From Glossina fuscipes (taxonomy: Eukaryota > Arthropoda > Insecta > Diptera > Glossinidae): a DNA stretch of 64,000 bases. The DNA lies in contig NW_023998414.1 of NCBI RefSeq assembly GCF_014805625.2, positions 43,923,561-43,987,560 of the forward strand. Reading direction: 5' to 3'. Numbering within the stretch: the first letter of the stretch is position 1; every line of letters begins with the position of its first letter. The notes under the pieces were generated by a model. The model searched no databases, was not told the DNA's origin, and saw only the letters and a list, made by a program, of their open reading frames with translations. Both the position numbers and the translations under genes were made by a program. Positions 1 through 10,980 of this stretch are shown here, piece by piece.

Positions 1-1872
1 CATGACTAAAACAATTCGAAATTTCACCGTGATCAAGAATATACATACTTTAAAGGGTCTATGGAGCTTTCTGTCGGGTGAATAAGTGTACCCCATGCTA
101 CGGTGGTCGATATAAAAAACTACATGAAGAATGATAAGTAATGGCATTATTTTGAGTGAAAAAAAATTCGAGCCTTTCAAGTTTTAGGCCTTCGCTTGTA
201 TAAGGACCTCTAACGACAAATAAGTGTTTGTAATAGGTATAAGCCATAGTTTTTCACACAGATAGGTGAGGAATTGTGGTAGATGAGTCCGATTAAGGTA
301 TTTGATAGGGTGGATTTACCGACTGCGCAAATAAAAAAAAAATTTTTAAAAGAATTTCGTATGCTTGACTGATTGTGGAAATGAGAAAAAATTTTTTTTA
401 AAATATGGTCTCTAGTGCAATCACCAAGATTCTTGGGCTTCGTACTTAGCTGCTAAATTCATAATTCTGTGCGCAAAGCTTTAGTTAAGTCAAAACGTTT
501 GGTTCTGAATTTTCAGTGATGTGAGATTAAATTCGAAAACATAATTACATTATAGACTCGTCCTGAGTATTGAAAAATTTGGACATTAAAAATCTATCTC
601 ACGACGTTGTTTATGTAGTAAGCTTTATATAATATTATTGTCTATTAAGTACATTACTATCAGTATGCATATGTGCGTTATACTATGAGTAGGCACATTT
701 GGCAACATTACTGTTCACAAGCATCAATATGTTGCTACGAAAATTCCAAATCCAGTTAATTCCAGCTAAGTAATTTTTCCCAAAAAAAAAAATTCCCTAA
801 AGAAGGAAAAACCAAATGCACATTCGCAGGCGCGACATGCAGCTGCTGGTCGATGGAAACGATTAGCGGGAAAAGCAGACAGGGATTAAATATGAAAACT
901 ATGAATTTGGGTATAGTAACCTGCTTGTGAAAGTGCATATAAATAGAAGATTTGTGGAAGGGAGAGTTAGTCGGGCAAGAACATAGAAATTGAGAGTACG
1001 GCCAAAATAAGTTGTGAATAATCCTTAAGTAACATAATTGTAAAAGAACTTTGAACTGTACTTCTCTTGAACAAAATATCCGCGTTCTAGTGATGCGGAC
1101 TGTATCTTACAAAAGCGAATTTCGTAAATTTATATATATGCCATGCATATGCATAGCATGCAGGAAGTGCACAATTCCCATTATGTCGAAGTCTTTATTG
1201 CCATCTGCTATGAACTGTAAATTATTGGATGGTCCTGCAAAATATGATATAGTGATCATGTATGAGTTCATTGCGACGGCTTGGTGGTGTGGACCTAAAC
1301 CAAGCAAACATCCAGCGACTTCTGAACTTTTCATAATTTCAGTGATATCGGTAACTGAACAACAAATGGTCAAGCGGGCTTGATTAAATTAAGTTGGAGT
1401 TCTGGATTAGTTGAAAGTACCTATACCCCATGGGATGTTTAAGCTATGCTTTTAACCCCTACCAATGGCAAAAGTATTGAGTCGCGAAACAAAATCTTGC
1501 CTTCGCGTTTTTTTTTTTTTTTATATATACATGTTCAAGGTATCCACTAAATATGTAGGAACGATAATGCTCAGAAGAAGTTACAGATAGAAAACGAAGG
1601 AAAAATGTTTGTGTGTGCCTGAAATGGCAGGCAGTTGAAGAACGCTCAGTAGGGTTAGTAGGTTCTGTTATAACGCCAGGTAACAGGCACGGACAATTGA
1701 GCGACAAGCGCTGAGAGAAGCAAGTAATCTTATTACACAAGCCCCTGCTGGTGCGTATGGTAGGAAAATCTACCTAACAAAAGTTTTAAAAAAACCAAGT
1801 GGGGTTTGAATTATTCAAAGACTAACTATTCTAAGAACTTTAGGTGTTCTTTGCAACGTTAGAGTTTTAAGT

Positions 1873-1920
1873 CATCAGCAGTAGTAATAGTAGTAGTAGT
1901 AGTAGCAGCAGCAGCGGCAG
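1873..1920. repeat. AGT/AGC triplet microsatellite
   Basis: An imperfect trinucleotide run that drifts from AGT units to AGC units, directly visible. It is not inside any supported coding region. Confidence 0.8.
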
Positions 1921-2324
1921 CGCGATTTTTTAAGACTGCTGCAATCGTTTCTCACAGTCGCCTTAGATTTAAAAGAACAGCTGAATAATTAAATAAGTTT
2001 CGTCAATAATAATAATTAGAGCAAATGGAGGAAAATGACTCGTAAAATATTTCTTTCCATTTTTCAGCCCAAATATTAACAAAGTATTTTTTTAATGCAA
2101 AAACCAAGCCATGAAATTCTATGTTGTTTACAAGAGAACGATAATGTGTCTTTAGGGTTAAGCTTAATTAAAGAATCCAAGCAATATTGGTTTGCAGAAC
2201 ACTGTGCTGCTGATTGTGTGTTCGATCCATTTATTTAAAAATTTTTTTGTTTCACATGAGATATTGGACCAGAAACAAGGAAGCTTTAGCTAGACAAATG
2301 CGAGCAATACTGAAACAATCCGTC

Positions 2325-2384
2325 AATCATCATCATCACCGTCATCATCAACATCATCATCACCGTCATCATCATATGATCATC
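2325..2384. repeat. CAT/CAC triplet tract
   Basis: Imperfect ATC/ATCACC repeats. They produce a His-rich run in a short open frame (2214-2411), which I regard as repeat-driven and not a gene. Confidence 0.8.
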
Positions 2385-3280
2385 GATAATATTACATGGA
2401 AAGAGAAATGAGAAATTCTTTACCATTGCTACACAAATTGGAAAACTTGCATGTCACCATAAGAGAGTTATTGGCAATAAATTATAAAATTGATGGTTTC
2501 GTTCTGCGACATGTAACAACAATATATAAATTGCGACTCGGAGCCTGAATACAAAACAAAAAAATTGATTAGTTTTTAGACAAAAAATGATTCTGATTCA
2601 ATTGCTGAATCTATCACAAATCCGTTTGTGAACGCCCACACCACTTCACCATACCCGAAATATAACACAAATCATGCCTGGATGACATGCTTATCACAAT
2701 CAATTAATATGCGAAAAAATAATTATATAAACTATAAACAATAGTCTGAAACTGACATGAGTGAATCGTCAAAGCAGAGTTGCCAAACGGAGTACCAATG
2801 AACTTTAGAGTTTTTGCTCCAAGTGTTAGCGAATCAGGAATTCATGTAGAAGAAGTTCTTGATCATTTGCAGCTTATTTCTATAAATTGCTTTTTTTTCT
2901 TCGGCCGGCAACTTTAGTCGATATTTCCAAGTTTTGCATTATTTTCATATTAAATACAAGGCCCGGCTCTATAATCCATCCGTTGGTAACATTTAAAAAG
3001 CTTATCAACAAAAATGAATATGCAACAACAACAACAATAATAATAATCAAGAAATACGCGAATCGTTAGCATACTATCAATTATTGTTAGCCCGTTGTTC
3101 TCTCGCACAAAGCCTCACTCGTGCATTTGAAAATAATACTCAGCCCTCTCATTTATTCGCTCTATAAGTTAATCGATAGCTAGACTGTCTAATGCAGATT
3201 GTACGTTTTTAAGATTTTAATTCACTTTGCCAGCGCAGTTCTGTAATAATAACGGCAATGATAACATCTGCAGCAACAAC

Positions 3281-5380
3281 ATGTCATTGTTGTCGCCGTT
3301 TAAATTTTACATATACATATACATGATAATTCTGTGTATTACTACCACAACCATTAGTTCCTTTGCAACATCAATAAAAGAATCAACATGTCCTGCGGAC
3401 TTTTGGTCATCACAGAAACAAGAATATGAGAAACATTTGGATGTTACCCAACAGCCATGCGATGATTTCTATGAATACGCTTGCGGCAACTGGCGAGCGC
3501 CCTATCAACTGCGTATGCTAGAGGCTGGCGATACACTAACAGCTATTAAAGCGGCCAATAAACATTTGCTGATACAATATTTTGAAGCCTACGACGAGAA
3601 GGAGCAAAATAACACAACGAAAAGTATAGTGAACTTTTACAAATCCTGTTTAGATAATCGAACGTGGAAAGCGAAAGCGACTGAAGAACAACGTATACAA
3701 TACTATGTCGAGATCTTACAATCGCTTACAGTGGAATGGCCGATACTGACGGAAGATTTTGCTAGTCGAAATGAAACGTACGATTGGATACGTGTAGCAG
3801 GCGAGGTGCGTCGTTTTGGAGTGCAGGCGTTCATGAAAGTCTTGGTACAACCTAATTGGCAATTGGCGCAACAATTGATTTTTTATATGATGCCGCCTAA
3901 CTTCGAATGGTTAAAGCTACGACCGTCGGACAGTACATACAACGAAGAGTCCGTTTTTCTATACCAGCGCTATATCAAATTGCTAATGATGGATTTGGGG
4001 GTGAAGGTACGCAGAGCGAACCAAATTGCTTTAGAAGTGATCGATTTCGAAAAACAGTTGTTTAGTTTGGTGACGAACGATCAATCAGTGATCCTTAGAG
4101 AGCCTCAAACACTTGAGAGTTTAAGCCGCGAAATGCCATTAATTGACTTTCGCAACTACTTTTCCAGTTTATTGCAAGATTTTGAATTACCGCGTGACTG
4201 GTCTCAGCAAATCTTAATCGTCAGTGATTATCTTTTCCTTAAAAAGCTGGCCAATTTTCTTAATCATACCAATGGCGATATTACAGGCAAATATGTGTTG
4301 GTTCAATTTCTTATACATTTTGAATTCCATCTGCATGATGAAGACACTTACACAAGACAGAAAATGGATTGCTTGCAATTGGTTAATGATTTTTTGCCCG
4401 ATGAACTCTCTTATTTATATCTGCAACTGCAATATGGAAATTCGGAGAGCTTTCTAAAACAATCGGAAACACATTTGAAGCAGATTTTTCAAAATCTTAA
4501 AAATCAATTTGAAAAGATGTTAAACAGTAGCGTAGTTTTTGAGAGAGACAACCAGACGCGCCTGTTAAGTTTACAAAAACTGAAAGATATGTATTTGATT
4601 ATACCTAAAATAGAGATCGGGCAACCATCGTCAGACGAAGCACCAGCAAAACTCCTTCCAATGCTTTCAGACAATTACGATTCCAATCTAATTAACTTAT
4701 GGAAATTAAAAATTCAACGAGAATTATCGGTATACGTAGAAAGATTAACTAAAAAGAATTTAGAGAGCTTTTATCTTGATGTTCTAAAATCCTTTGGCTA
4801 TACCTATGGTCCATTAGATGTAAATGCGTATTATCGTTTGAAAAAGAACGCAATTGAATTGCCGATAGGCCTGTTGCGTGCTCCGCTTTATGATAAATGT
4901 CTAAAGCCCGCCAAGTTATATGGAAGCTTTGTTTACATTGTAGCGCACGAACTGATACATGGTTTCGATTATGACGGTTTGAATTACGATGCCGCAGGCT
5001 CGGTGGCTAACGGTTGGGGTGTCAAAGCAATTATAAAATATGGTGTACGTTCCAATTGCTATTTAAATGAGCGTTACAAGAATGATGCTTTAACCATTAA
5101 TGAGAATATAGCCGATTCCGAGGGTTTGCGTTTGGCATTGGAAACCCTTCTCGACCACGAAATGAGTTCGAGTTTTGAAGTGGACGATTTGAAATTGTTT
5201 TTCTTAAGTTTTGCTCAAACTTGGTGTGGCTCTAGTGGGGTAAAAACTAGTAATTCCATCCACGCTGCACATAAAGAGCGGGTTAATAATGTTGTGGGAA
5301 ATTTTATGGAATTTTCTGACATCTACAAATGTCGCTCCGGCTCACGTATGCACCCGGAAGAGAAGTGTCGAATATGGTAG
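3281..5380 (+). CDS. Neprilysin-like M13 zinc metallopeptidase, intronless
   Basis: The product is a 699-residue M13 (neprilysin/ECE) metallopeptidase, a membrane-anchored or secreted enzyme that would cut small peptides outside the cell. A hydrophobic N-terminal segment (about residues 8-25) fits a signal anchor or signal peptide. The N-terminal M13 domain follows, with the QQPCDDFYEYACGNW motif. The C-terminal catalytic domain has NAYY (N515-Y518) for substrate binding, the zinc site HELIH (H556, E557, H560), the third ligand region ENIAD (E608, D612), the substrate-site His-Arg pair H661 and R667, and the family's terminal CxxW ending at W699. The frame is open upstream to 3227, but the first ATG is at 3281, so I start there. 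The family norm ENIADNGG reads ENIADSEG here, while the HExxH/E triad is intact, so the enzyme is probably active. No intron interrupts the frame. It lies antisense inside a PDE9 intron. Many fly neprilysin-like paralogues exist, so no symbol is given. Confidence 0.93.
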   Translation: MSLLSPFKFYIYIYMIILCITTTTISSFATSIKESTCPADFWSSQKQEYEKHLDVTQQPCDDFYEYACGNWRAPYQLRMLEAGDTLTAIKAANKHLLIQYFEAYDEKEQNNTTKSIVNFYKSCLDNRTWKAKATEEQRIQYYVEILQSLTVEWPILTEDFASRNETYDWIRVAGEVRRFGVQAFMKVLVQPNWQLAQQLIFYMMPPNFEWLKLRPSDSTYNEESVFLYQRYIKLLMMDLGVKVRRANQIALEVIDFEKQLFSLVTNDQSVILREPQTLESLSREMPLIDFRNYFSSLLQDFELPRDWSQQILIVSDYLFLKKLANFLNHTNGDITGKYVLVQFLIHFEFHLHDEDTYTRQKMDCLQLVNDFLPDELSYLYLQLQYGNSESFLKQSETHLKQIFQNLKNQFEKMLNSSVVFERDNQTRLLSLQKLKDMYLIIPKIEIGQPSSDEAPAKLLPMLSDNYDSNLINLWKLKIQRELSVYVERLTKKNLESFYLDVLKSFGYTYGPLDVNAYYRLKKNAIELPIGLLRAPLYDKCLKPAKLYGSFVYIVAHELIHGFDYDGLNYDAAGSVANGWGVKAIIKYGVRSNCYLNERYKNDALTINENIADSEGLRLALETLLDHEMSSSFEVDDLKLFFLSFAQTWCGSSGVKTSNSIHAAHKERVNNVVGNFMEFSDIYKCRSGSRMHPEEKCRIW

Positions 5381-5548
5381 GAATGAAGAGAGTTATGTTT
5401 TAAATTAATTTTAAGAAGCTTATTCATTCTCTTAGTAAAACACCTATGACAAGACGTCTGCCATGAACGATAATATCTACTAATCTAAAGCATATATCAG
5501 AGAAACATTTTGAATTTAAGTTAAGAAAACCTTTAAATTTCATTTATC

Positions 5549-5573
5549 AAAAAAAAAAAAAAAAAAAAAAAAA
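5549..5573 (+). repeat. 25-base A tract 3' of the peptidase gene
   Basis: An uninterrupted run of 25 A starts about 170 bases after the stop codon on the sense strand. Together with the intronless reading frame this may be the relic of a retroposed poly(A) tail. No AATAAA occurs just before it; a separate AATAAA lies at 5748-5753 and could serve as today's polyadenylation signal. Long A or T runs are common in this window, so the link is an inference. Confidence 0.6.
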
Positions 5574-7544
5574 TTGTATTAAAATATTTTGAAAAATCTT
5601 TAAGAAATTTTGTTAAAACATTTTCTTAATGATTTTTATTTCAAAAAACCGCTTTACTCGTTACGAACATCAGGTGCTCACACAAACATTTGCTTATGAG
5701 TATGTATTCGAAGATAGAGTGGAAGAAAAAAATACACATAGGATTTAAATAAAATAACAGTTTGTTAGGAAACGACATAAACTGCACGACCAGCCAAGAA
5801 ATTCACATAATGCAAAACGTGCACCCACACAGATACATATATACACAAACTAACAAAGAGAGAAGACACAAACTGTCATAAAAGAAAATTGAAATATTTC
5901 AAAATGTCATTAGTGCTGCTGTTGCATTTCGTTCGTCCAACAAATGTGAGCATGCGAAGGTATTCCTTCGTCCGTACGCACATGCACATATATATATATA
6001 TATACGTATATGGGTAGCTTAGTAGGAAAATTCCAACAATCAATTCCTTTTAGATTTAATTGAGGAGCAATACAAGGACAGTAAGAAAGCGAGACAGAGC
6101 AATCTTTTTTCCCCTCTTTTTTTCGTAGACACCAACTCACTCATTCGGTAAAATAAATTACACAATTTCAATTACGAAGATTAAATTTCAAATACACTCA
6201 TCTGTGCATACGTAAGCATAGGAGCCGCAGTTAGTAGGAGTTTGGCAAACATATCGAGGATATGCTTCAGGGAATTTCAGGCGTTATATTGCAATTTTTT
6301 TTTACATTTTCAGTAGCTGTCTTGAATAAAGTATTGTTTGCAAAAGAAAAAATTTTAAAAGAAAAGGAAAAAGAAACATTTTCCGAGGCGCACTTCTAGG
6401 CTTTCAATAAATAGTTCCTTCCTGTTTATTATTTTTTTTTTTTTTAATTACTTTCAATGGATTTAAAAAGTAAATGTTTAGTTGCTAATATTTAGCCTTT
6501 GTATGAATTGAATTTTGCAAAATTGACGGCAACTATTGGAAAATATTTTTGAAATTGTATTAAGAAGCATAAGACAATTCTATACATTATTTATATGCGT
6601 GTATATGTTTTATTGCGTTCATGTTTTGCCTGCACTTTAAAATTTAATTTTGTAATAACAAATTATTATATTCATATGTCGAACTACTGCTAATGAATGA
6701 GAAAATAATTTAAATTACAGATAAGTTTGTAATCACTCAACATTCTCTTACTTAAATTTAATTTCAAAAGCAGAAGAGTTATACTTTTTGTTTGAGGCGA
6801 ATGAGCCAATACCACCAATACTAACTTGAAGTGAAATGCAATTTGTTGGCAAAGTAGAGAAAATATGTAATCATCTGTTTTTATCTTCGTATATCATTTC
6901 ATGTTTCACGTACATCGTGCTATACAAACGTATTATTTATATTATATCGTATCATATCGTTTATCGTATGTTGTATCGTATATTCTATCGTTTACATCGC
7001 AAATCATGTGATATATTGCATATCGTATATGGTCTCGTACATCGTATCGTATCGTATAACGTAAAATATATTCTCCTACATTACATTACACTCTATATAC
7101 GATGTTATGAATGCGAACGAATCAATCAATACCCCTGAGCCAATTTACCTGATTTTTGAGGTAATAAAAGAAATTTAACACTTCAAAGAAAAAAGAAAAT
7201 ATTATTTATAGAATTTTTTATTTCTCTGGACTAGATCGTGAATCAATTTAGCTGTTTTGCCAAACTATGCCCAAAGAAAGAGACAAGAAAAATCTTTGAA
7301 GTAGGTTTCGCTCTTCAAGTGGTCATCGAGATTTTAGTTGATCAATGAAAATGCTCAAATCAATACCGTACATTTTATGATTCGTTCGAAGCCTAGTTAG
7401 AAGCATATGTATGTACTTGTCAAACCTAGCAGGTCGCCGAAGTCCAAAGGGTCTTAAGATTAATTATCAATAGACGTAATTAATTTAAGTTAAATCTTAA
7501 TACGATTAAGATCAAGTTGTTTTTAAATTTTATTCGATACTCAC
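5574..7544. other. Noncoding AT-rich DNA between peptidase gene and PDE9 exon
   Basis: No gene is supported. The stretch holds short TA runs near 5988-6010 and a degenerate TATCGTA-like repeat field at about 6925-7065. It would be intron of the minus-strand PDE9 gene. Confidence 0.5.
6925..7065. repeat. Degenerate TATCGTA / ATCGTA satellite-like field
   Basis: At least ten close matches to (T)ATCGTA or ATCGTT recur at irregular spacing of 5-15 bases over about 140 bases. This differs from the simple TA and GA tracts elsewhere and looks like a short decayed minisatellite. Confidence 0.6.
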
Positions 7545-7652
7545 TTAAATGTTTCACGATTAAAATTCTTAAATATATTACAGTCTGGATGTTCCAATAA
7601 ACGAAATGCAATCGAGCAATGATGATTCTCCAGTGGTGATATATCATTATAC
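7545..7652 (-). CDS. Pde9: PDE9 family phosphodiesterase, catalytic exon (fourth visible exon)
   Basis: Read on the minus strand, this 108-base exon has an acceptor TTAG at its right edge and a donor GTGAGT at its left edge. It begins with the last base of a split Arg codon (phase 2 intron) and encodes residues 705-739 of the assembled protein, including [12 protein letters not shown] and the segment ending NFNRETF. The ISPLENHHC block is a hallmark of class I PDE catalytic domains and follows directly on the previous exon in the PDE9 order. It ends in phase 2 with AA, so the next codon is probably Asn or Lys. No continuation carrying the later metal-binding Asp was found between here and base 1, so the gene should continue outside the window. 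Confidence 0.9.
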
Positions 7653-7879
7653 CTAACGGATGTAGAAAACAAGAACAAGACATAAATGCGTACCTTTTTA
7701 TTTTCAACTTTAATGACTTGAATTCAATCATTTAATTTAAATTAAGCACTTAAGCACATATGCGCATATGCGCATATGCACAAATGTATATATGTACACA
7801 CTTGCCCATATGCAATATATTTATATATATATATATATATACATATATATTATTAGGTATATGTATATGTGTGTGTCTT

Positions 7880-7882
<3 letters not shown>

Positions 7883-7929
<47 letters not shown>
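7883..7929. repeat. (TA)n microsatellite
   Basis: Near-perfect TA dinucleotide run in the 336-base intron between two PDE9 exons; a second, less regular TA run lies just below it (about 7818-7852). Such a tract will make intron length variable between individuals. Confidence 0.9.
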
Positions 7930-7933
<4 letters not shown>

Positions 7934-7988
7934 GTTGCATATGTGCATGTGTGTACATATATGTTCAAATGTTCCATTTTCTGCTTAC

Positions 7989-8140
7989 CTAAGTGCCAAT
8001 TCGGTACGTGCATTAATTTGATAGATATTATTATAGCCTGGATGATCGAGATCATGACAAATGCAGGACACCAACAGTATTAAACATTCCAAATCACCTA
8101 AACGTTGCAATAAATTTGCCTGACGCGTTATGGCGTACAT
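7989..8140 (-). CDS. Pde9: PDE9 family phosphodiesterase, HD-motif exon (third visible exon)
   Basis: This 152-base minus-strand exon is bounded by an acceptor TTTTTAG and a donor GTAAGC. It starts in phase 0, directly after the Met ending the previous exon, and encodes residues 654-703 plus two bases of Arg704. It carries CICHDLDHPGYNN, the metal-binding heart of class I phosphodiesterases: H682 and D683 are ligands of the catalytic metal pair. The text matches the PDE9 version of this block more closely than other PDE families, as I recall them. The intron on its 3' side is only 336 bases, much shorter than the others in this gene. Confidence 0.93.
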
Positions 8141-8176
8141 CTAAAAATTTTTATATAGAAGAAAGAGATAGAGATA

Positions 8177-8180
<4 letters not shown>

Positions 8181-8218
<38 letters not shown>
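8181..8218. repeat. (GA)n microsatellite
   Basis: About 19 GA units, only 40 bases from the acceptor of the PDE9 HD exon. On the transcript strand it reads as TC repeats upstream of the acceptor and may act as extra polypyrimidine sequence. Confidence 0.9.
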
Positions 8219-8224
<6 letters not shown>

Positions 8225-8445
8225 AAAAGGGAGAATTAAAAAAAAAAATAGAAAGAACAAATCTTTAGAAAAAACGTTTTTCAAATTTTAAAAGGATTTT
8301 CAACTTTAACTAAAAAACCACTTAATTTGTTTAACAGGAAACTTTTTCACCACTTTTTGTATGCTTTGTCGTTGACAAAGAAAACCCCAAAACGCATACT
8401 CTTTACGGAAATAAATTTTCATTTTAGTGAAGACTTGGTAATCAT

Positions 8446-8500
8446 TGGGTTGCTGTTGTTGCTGTTGCTGCTGTTGTGATTGTTGTTGTTGTCGCTCGGT
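8446..8500 (-). repeat. opa-like CAA/CAG tract
   Basis: On the minus strand this is a CAA/CAG-rich triplet tract giving a Gln run within a 75-codon open frame (8306-8533). It lies in the large intron just upstream of the PDE9 HD exon. An alternative exon cannot be excluded, but no acceptor/donor pair with matching phase is evident, so it is called a repeat. Confidence 0.7.
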
Positions 8501-8989
8501 CGAACACAAGTAATTTACAAATATCAGAGACAAGCAAATGAAACTTTGAAATAAATTTCATTGTGCTCGTGTGCCTTATGAACAATTCATATCTTCTTCA
8601 ATGTCGACATTTATCTTGACTAAGTTAACGTATATAGGTGTGTGAAAGCAGAGAAAATGCTTTTCCACTTTAAAGTTACATTCACTCGCCCGCTCACCCA
8701 TTTACTATACCAATATTTAAGGAAATTGTTTTCATGCTTCTCTTAATTCTTACGCTTTTTCAATGCCATGTGCATAGCGTTTAACGTTGCAATTCGAAGA
8801 ACAGATTATTCTGAATAAACTGAGAACAAATAAATAAATATTTTACACGATACATCGTTTACATCGCCTGCTTTCAGTTTTAAAATTTATATCGAAATAT
8901 TATAACAACCATTTTTCCGATTTCAACGTTTCATTCTGCCGCTTAATGTTGTTAGTACAAGTTTTAAATAAGCATTCAGAAAAAACTTC

Positions 8990-9545
8990 ATGCCGTTCTT
9001 TCGACAACACACTCATGAAACACATTTTCCTTATATTTTAAATTAACTTTACTAAATCGCATATATATATGTCGCTTTGTTCGATAAACCTTTACTGTGT
9101 ACTTTAGTAAAACCATTAGGCTATCTCTGCCAAAAAAATTAAAATTAAGCTCTTTTTCCACGCCTCGTTCACAGCCATTTTTATATGATGAAAAGTGCTC
9201 TACAAAAAGTGCAGAAAGAAATGGCACTCCCATCAAATTTTCGCATATTTGTTGCCCGGCATTGTCGCCTTTGAAACGGGTCCATGTTATATTGTACACC
9301 TTGTTTATCAATAATTGTGTTAGTTGTTGGGACTAGAGAACGAAATCATATGTCTGGGCCAGCTCATAAAGCTTCCAATTCCATCAAACATGAAACATTA
9401 TTCCAGGTGGTATATTAATCCGCACTTTGCCCTCATTTGTATAGCTTCAGCTATGATTTTTTCGCATGTCGTTACTGTGCGCGACCCGTCTTTTCACACA
9501 TGCAGCAAGCATCTGTAATCCATTTCTTCCAAAGGGACGGATTTC
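8990..9545 (-). repeat. Unrecognised interspersed repeat, copy 1
   Basis: Read on the minus strand, this stretch gives broken peptide text that aligns with text read on the plus strand at about 20920-21300. Shared pieces include PLEEMDYR..LL.V.KDGSRT, QMRAKCGLI and, further on, a segment NKVYNITW..DNAGQQI that pairs with NKNYDIKW..DNVGLQI in copy 2. Both copies have stops and frameshifts. The two together indicate a dispersed element that once carried a protein, but I do not recognise the family. Confidence 0.55.
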
Positions 9546-9599
9546 ATTTGAAGGGTAGTAACCCCCAGATAAAAATTCCGGCGATTAGCCGTTAGATTG

Positions 9600-9845
9600 T
9601 TGTTGTTAGATTGATATGATGTTCAACCAGGGTGTTTTAAGCCGCAGCCGTCTTCAATTTTTTCAACAATTTTCTTAACTTCACATAAACGATGGGTCGA
9701 CCAAAATTCGGCGTGCCGTTAACATCGAAATTTCCTAGGCGGAAACGAATGCAGCATTCGCATGATGCTCATTTTGAGAACGTATTTTCACTACACATAA
9801 AATGTCCGAATTTTTCCACAAAATCTGCGAAGCATTATTGCCTCG
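9600..9845 (-). pseudogene. mariner-like transposase N-terminal relic
   Basis: On the minus strand the text RLGNFDVNGTPNFGRPIVY, then after a frameshift VKKIVEKIED, resembles the N-terminal DNA-binding part of mariner transposases (W..RFR.G.FD..D.PRSGRP). Only this piece is present; frameshifts and stops on both sides make it inactive. It lies directly next to copy 1 of the unrecognised repeat, so the two may have been inserted into each other or into the same site. Confidence 0.6.
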
Positions 9846-10980
9846 GATGAATAGATAATGAATTTTTAGAATTTCAAAACGTAATTACTTGTAACGTAGT
9901 TTAAAGAATTTGCTTAATTTGTTTTTTTTTTTTTTTTAGTCAAGCATGGAGTGCTCAGTTTTCATATGCGCTGTAGTATGATTCCATAGGATTAATGTTG
10001 CTGAAGTTACACTGCTCTTAAATAATCTATTCGCAAAAATGTCGCAAACCTTTTCCTGTCCCTCTTGTTGTTGCTTGATAAAATATTGCAAAATATTTTT
10101 GAGATTGTTTCATTTTTTTTGACTGTTGTAGGTTGTGTTTGTGCCAATTGTGATAATTACTGGCACACTTTATTTAAACATGAAAAATTAAACGACCCAA
10201 ACGCACGCCATTAAATAAATCAATGCAGATTTATACGCTACAATGTATAGCATGTTGCTCATAAGGTCTGCTCTGCACGAACAACATTTTGCTTGTTTAA
10301 GAGGAGACATGCAATGTTGCTATCCCATCTTGCTTGATTTCCCCCGCCTTCCCCTATCTAAATGAGGTAAAAAAATCTCTTTCCCTCTTTCTTCTTTCTT
10401 AGATATATACTCATTTCCAACACTGACCGCAAATCTCAGCTCACATGCTGCCATTCGCAATTCTATTAGGTCTCCTCCCACCCTCCCTATCTGACCCTCT
10501 TTAAGCGATTTAATAATGACATATGAACCTAGCACTGCATAAACCGATTAACTCCACTTTTTGGAAAATTTTCAACTCAATTGTCGACAGACTTGATCTA
10601 GCGTTAACTTCTTCTGATAACAATAATATTCCTGACGAAGGAAGATTAACACCACTTATCGACAACATTTTCTTAGCAACTGAGTAATAAATAATTTATT
10701 TCAGAGGTCATTTTGATTGAATATCCGCACTCTTATGTAAATCGTTGCAATAAACGATTCTTGGCAAATAAAAATGTGATCTTCAAACGATGAGGGAATT
10801 AAGATGACAGAAATTAACAAGAAAACTCACTTAGTGGAGAATGAACAGGCTTGTATTTAGCTGGCTGCCCACTGGATCGCAGTATCAGAAAAAATGTTCA
10901 AACCTTTGAGCTTCCCTAAACTGATCACATCCATTATAATTTCAGTTGCCATGATTTCAATAAAACAATACAAGCCACAT
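9846..10980. other. Intronic DNA without recognised content
   Basis: AT-rich, with T runs near 9920-9938 and an 18-20 base pyrimidine-rich zone around 10376-10400. No reading frame with plausible family resemblance was seen. Confidence 0.4.

Larger units (their letters stand above)
1..3280. other. Intronic or intergenic AT-rich DNA left of the peptidase gene
   Basis: No supported gene. The stretch probably belongs to the large intron (or 3' part) of the minus-strand PDE9 gene, but no further PDE9 exon could be read here on the minus strand. It contains an AGT/AGC triplet tract near 1873-1920 and a CAT/CAC triplet tract near 2325-2384. Around 1051-1383 both strands are open for about 90-110 codons in overlapping frames; neither translation resembles a family I know. 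A TATA-like string (TCTATAAG) at 3161-3168 lies about 110 bases before the peptidase start and may be part of its promoter, but this is weak. Confidence 0.5.

Noticed and set aside
1051..1383. Overlapping open frames on both strands as a gene
   Set aside because: No recognisable domain, no splice sites with matching phase, and no codon pattern favouring either strand.
2325..2384. CRISPR-like or other spaced repeat array
   Set aside because: It is an imperfect triplet microsatellite with no uniform repeat-spacer pattern. The same holds for the other short tandem tracts.
3227..3280. Possible 18-residue upstream extension of the peptidase
   Set aside because: The frame is open but begins at TTG, not ATG. 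The first ATG is at 3281 and directly precedes the hydrophobic segment expected at the N-terminus.
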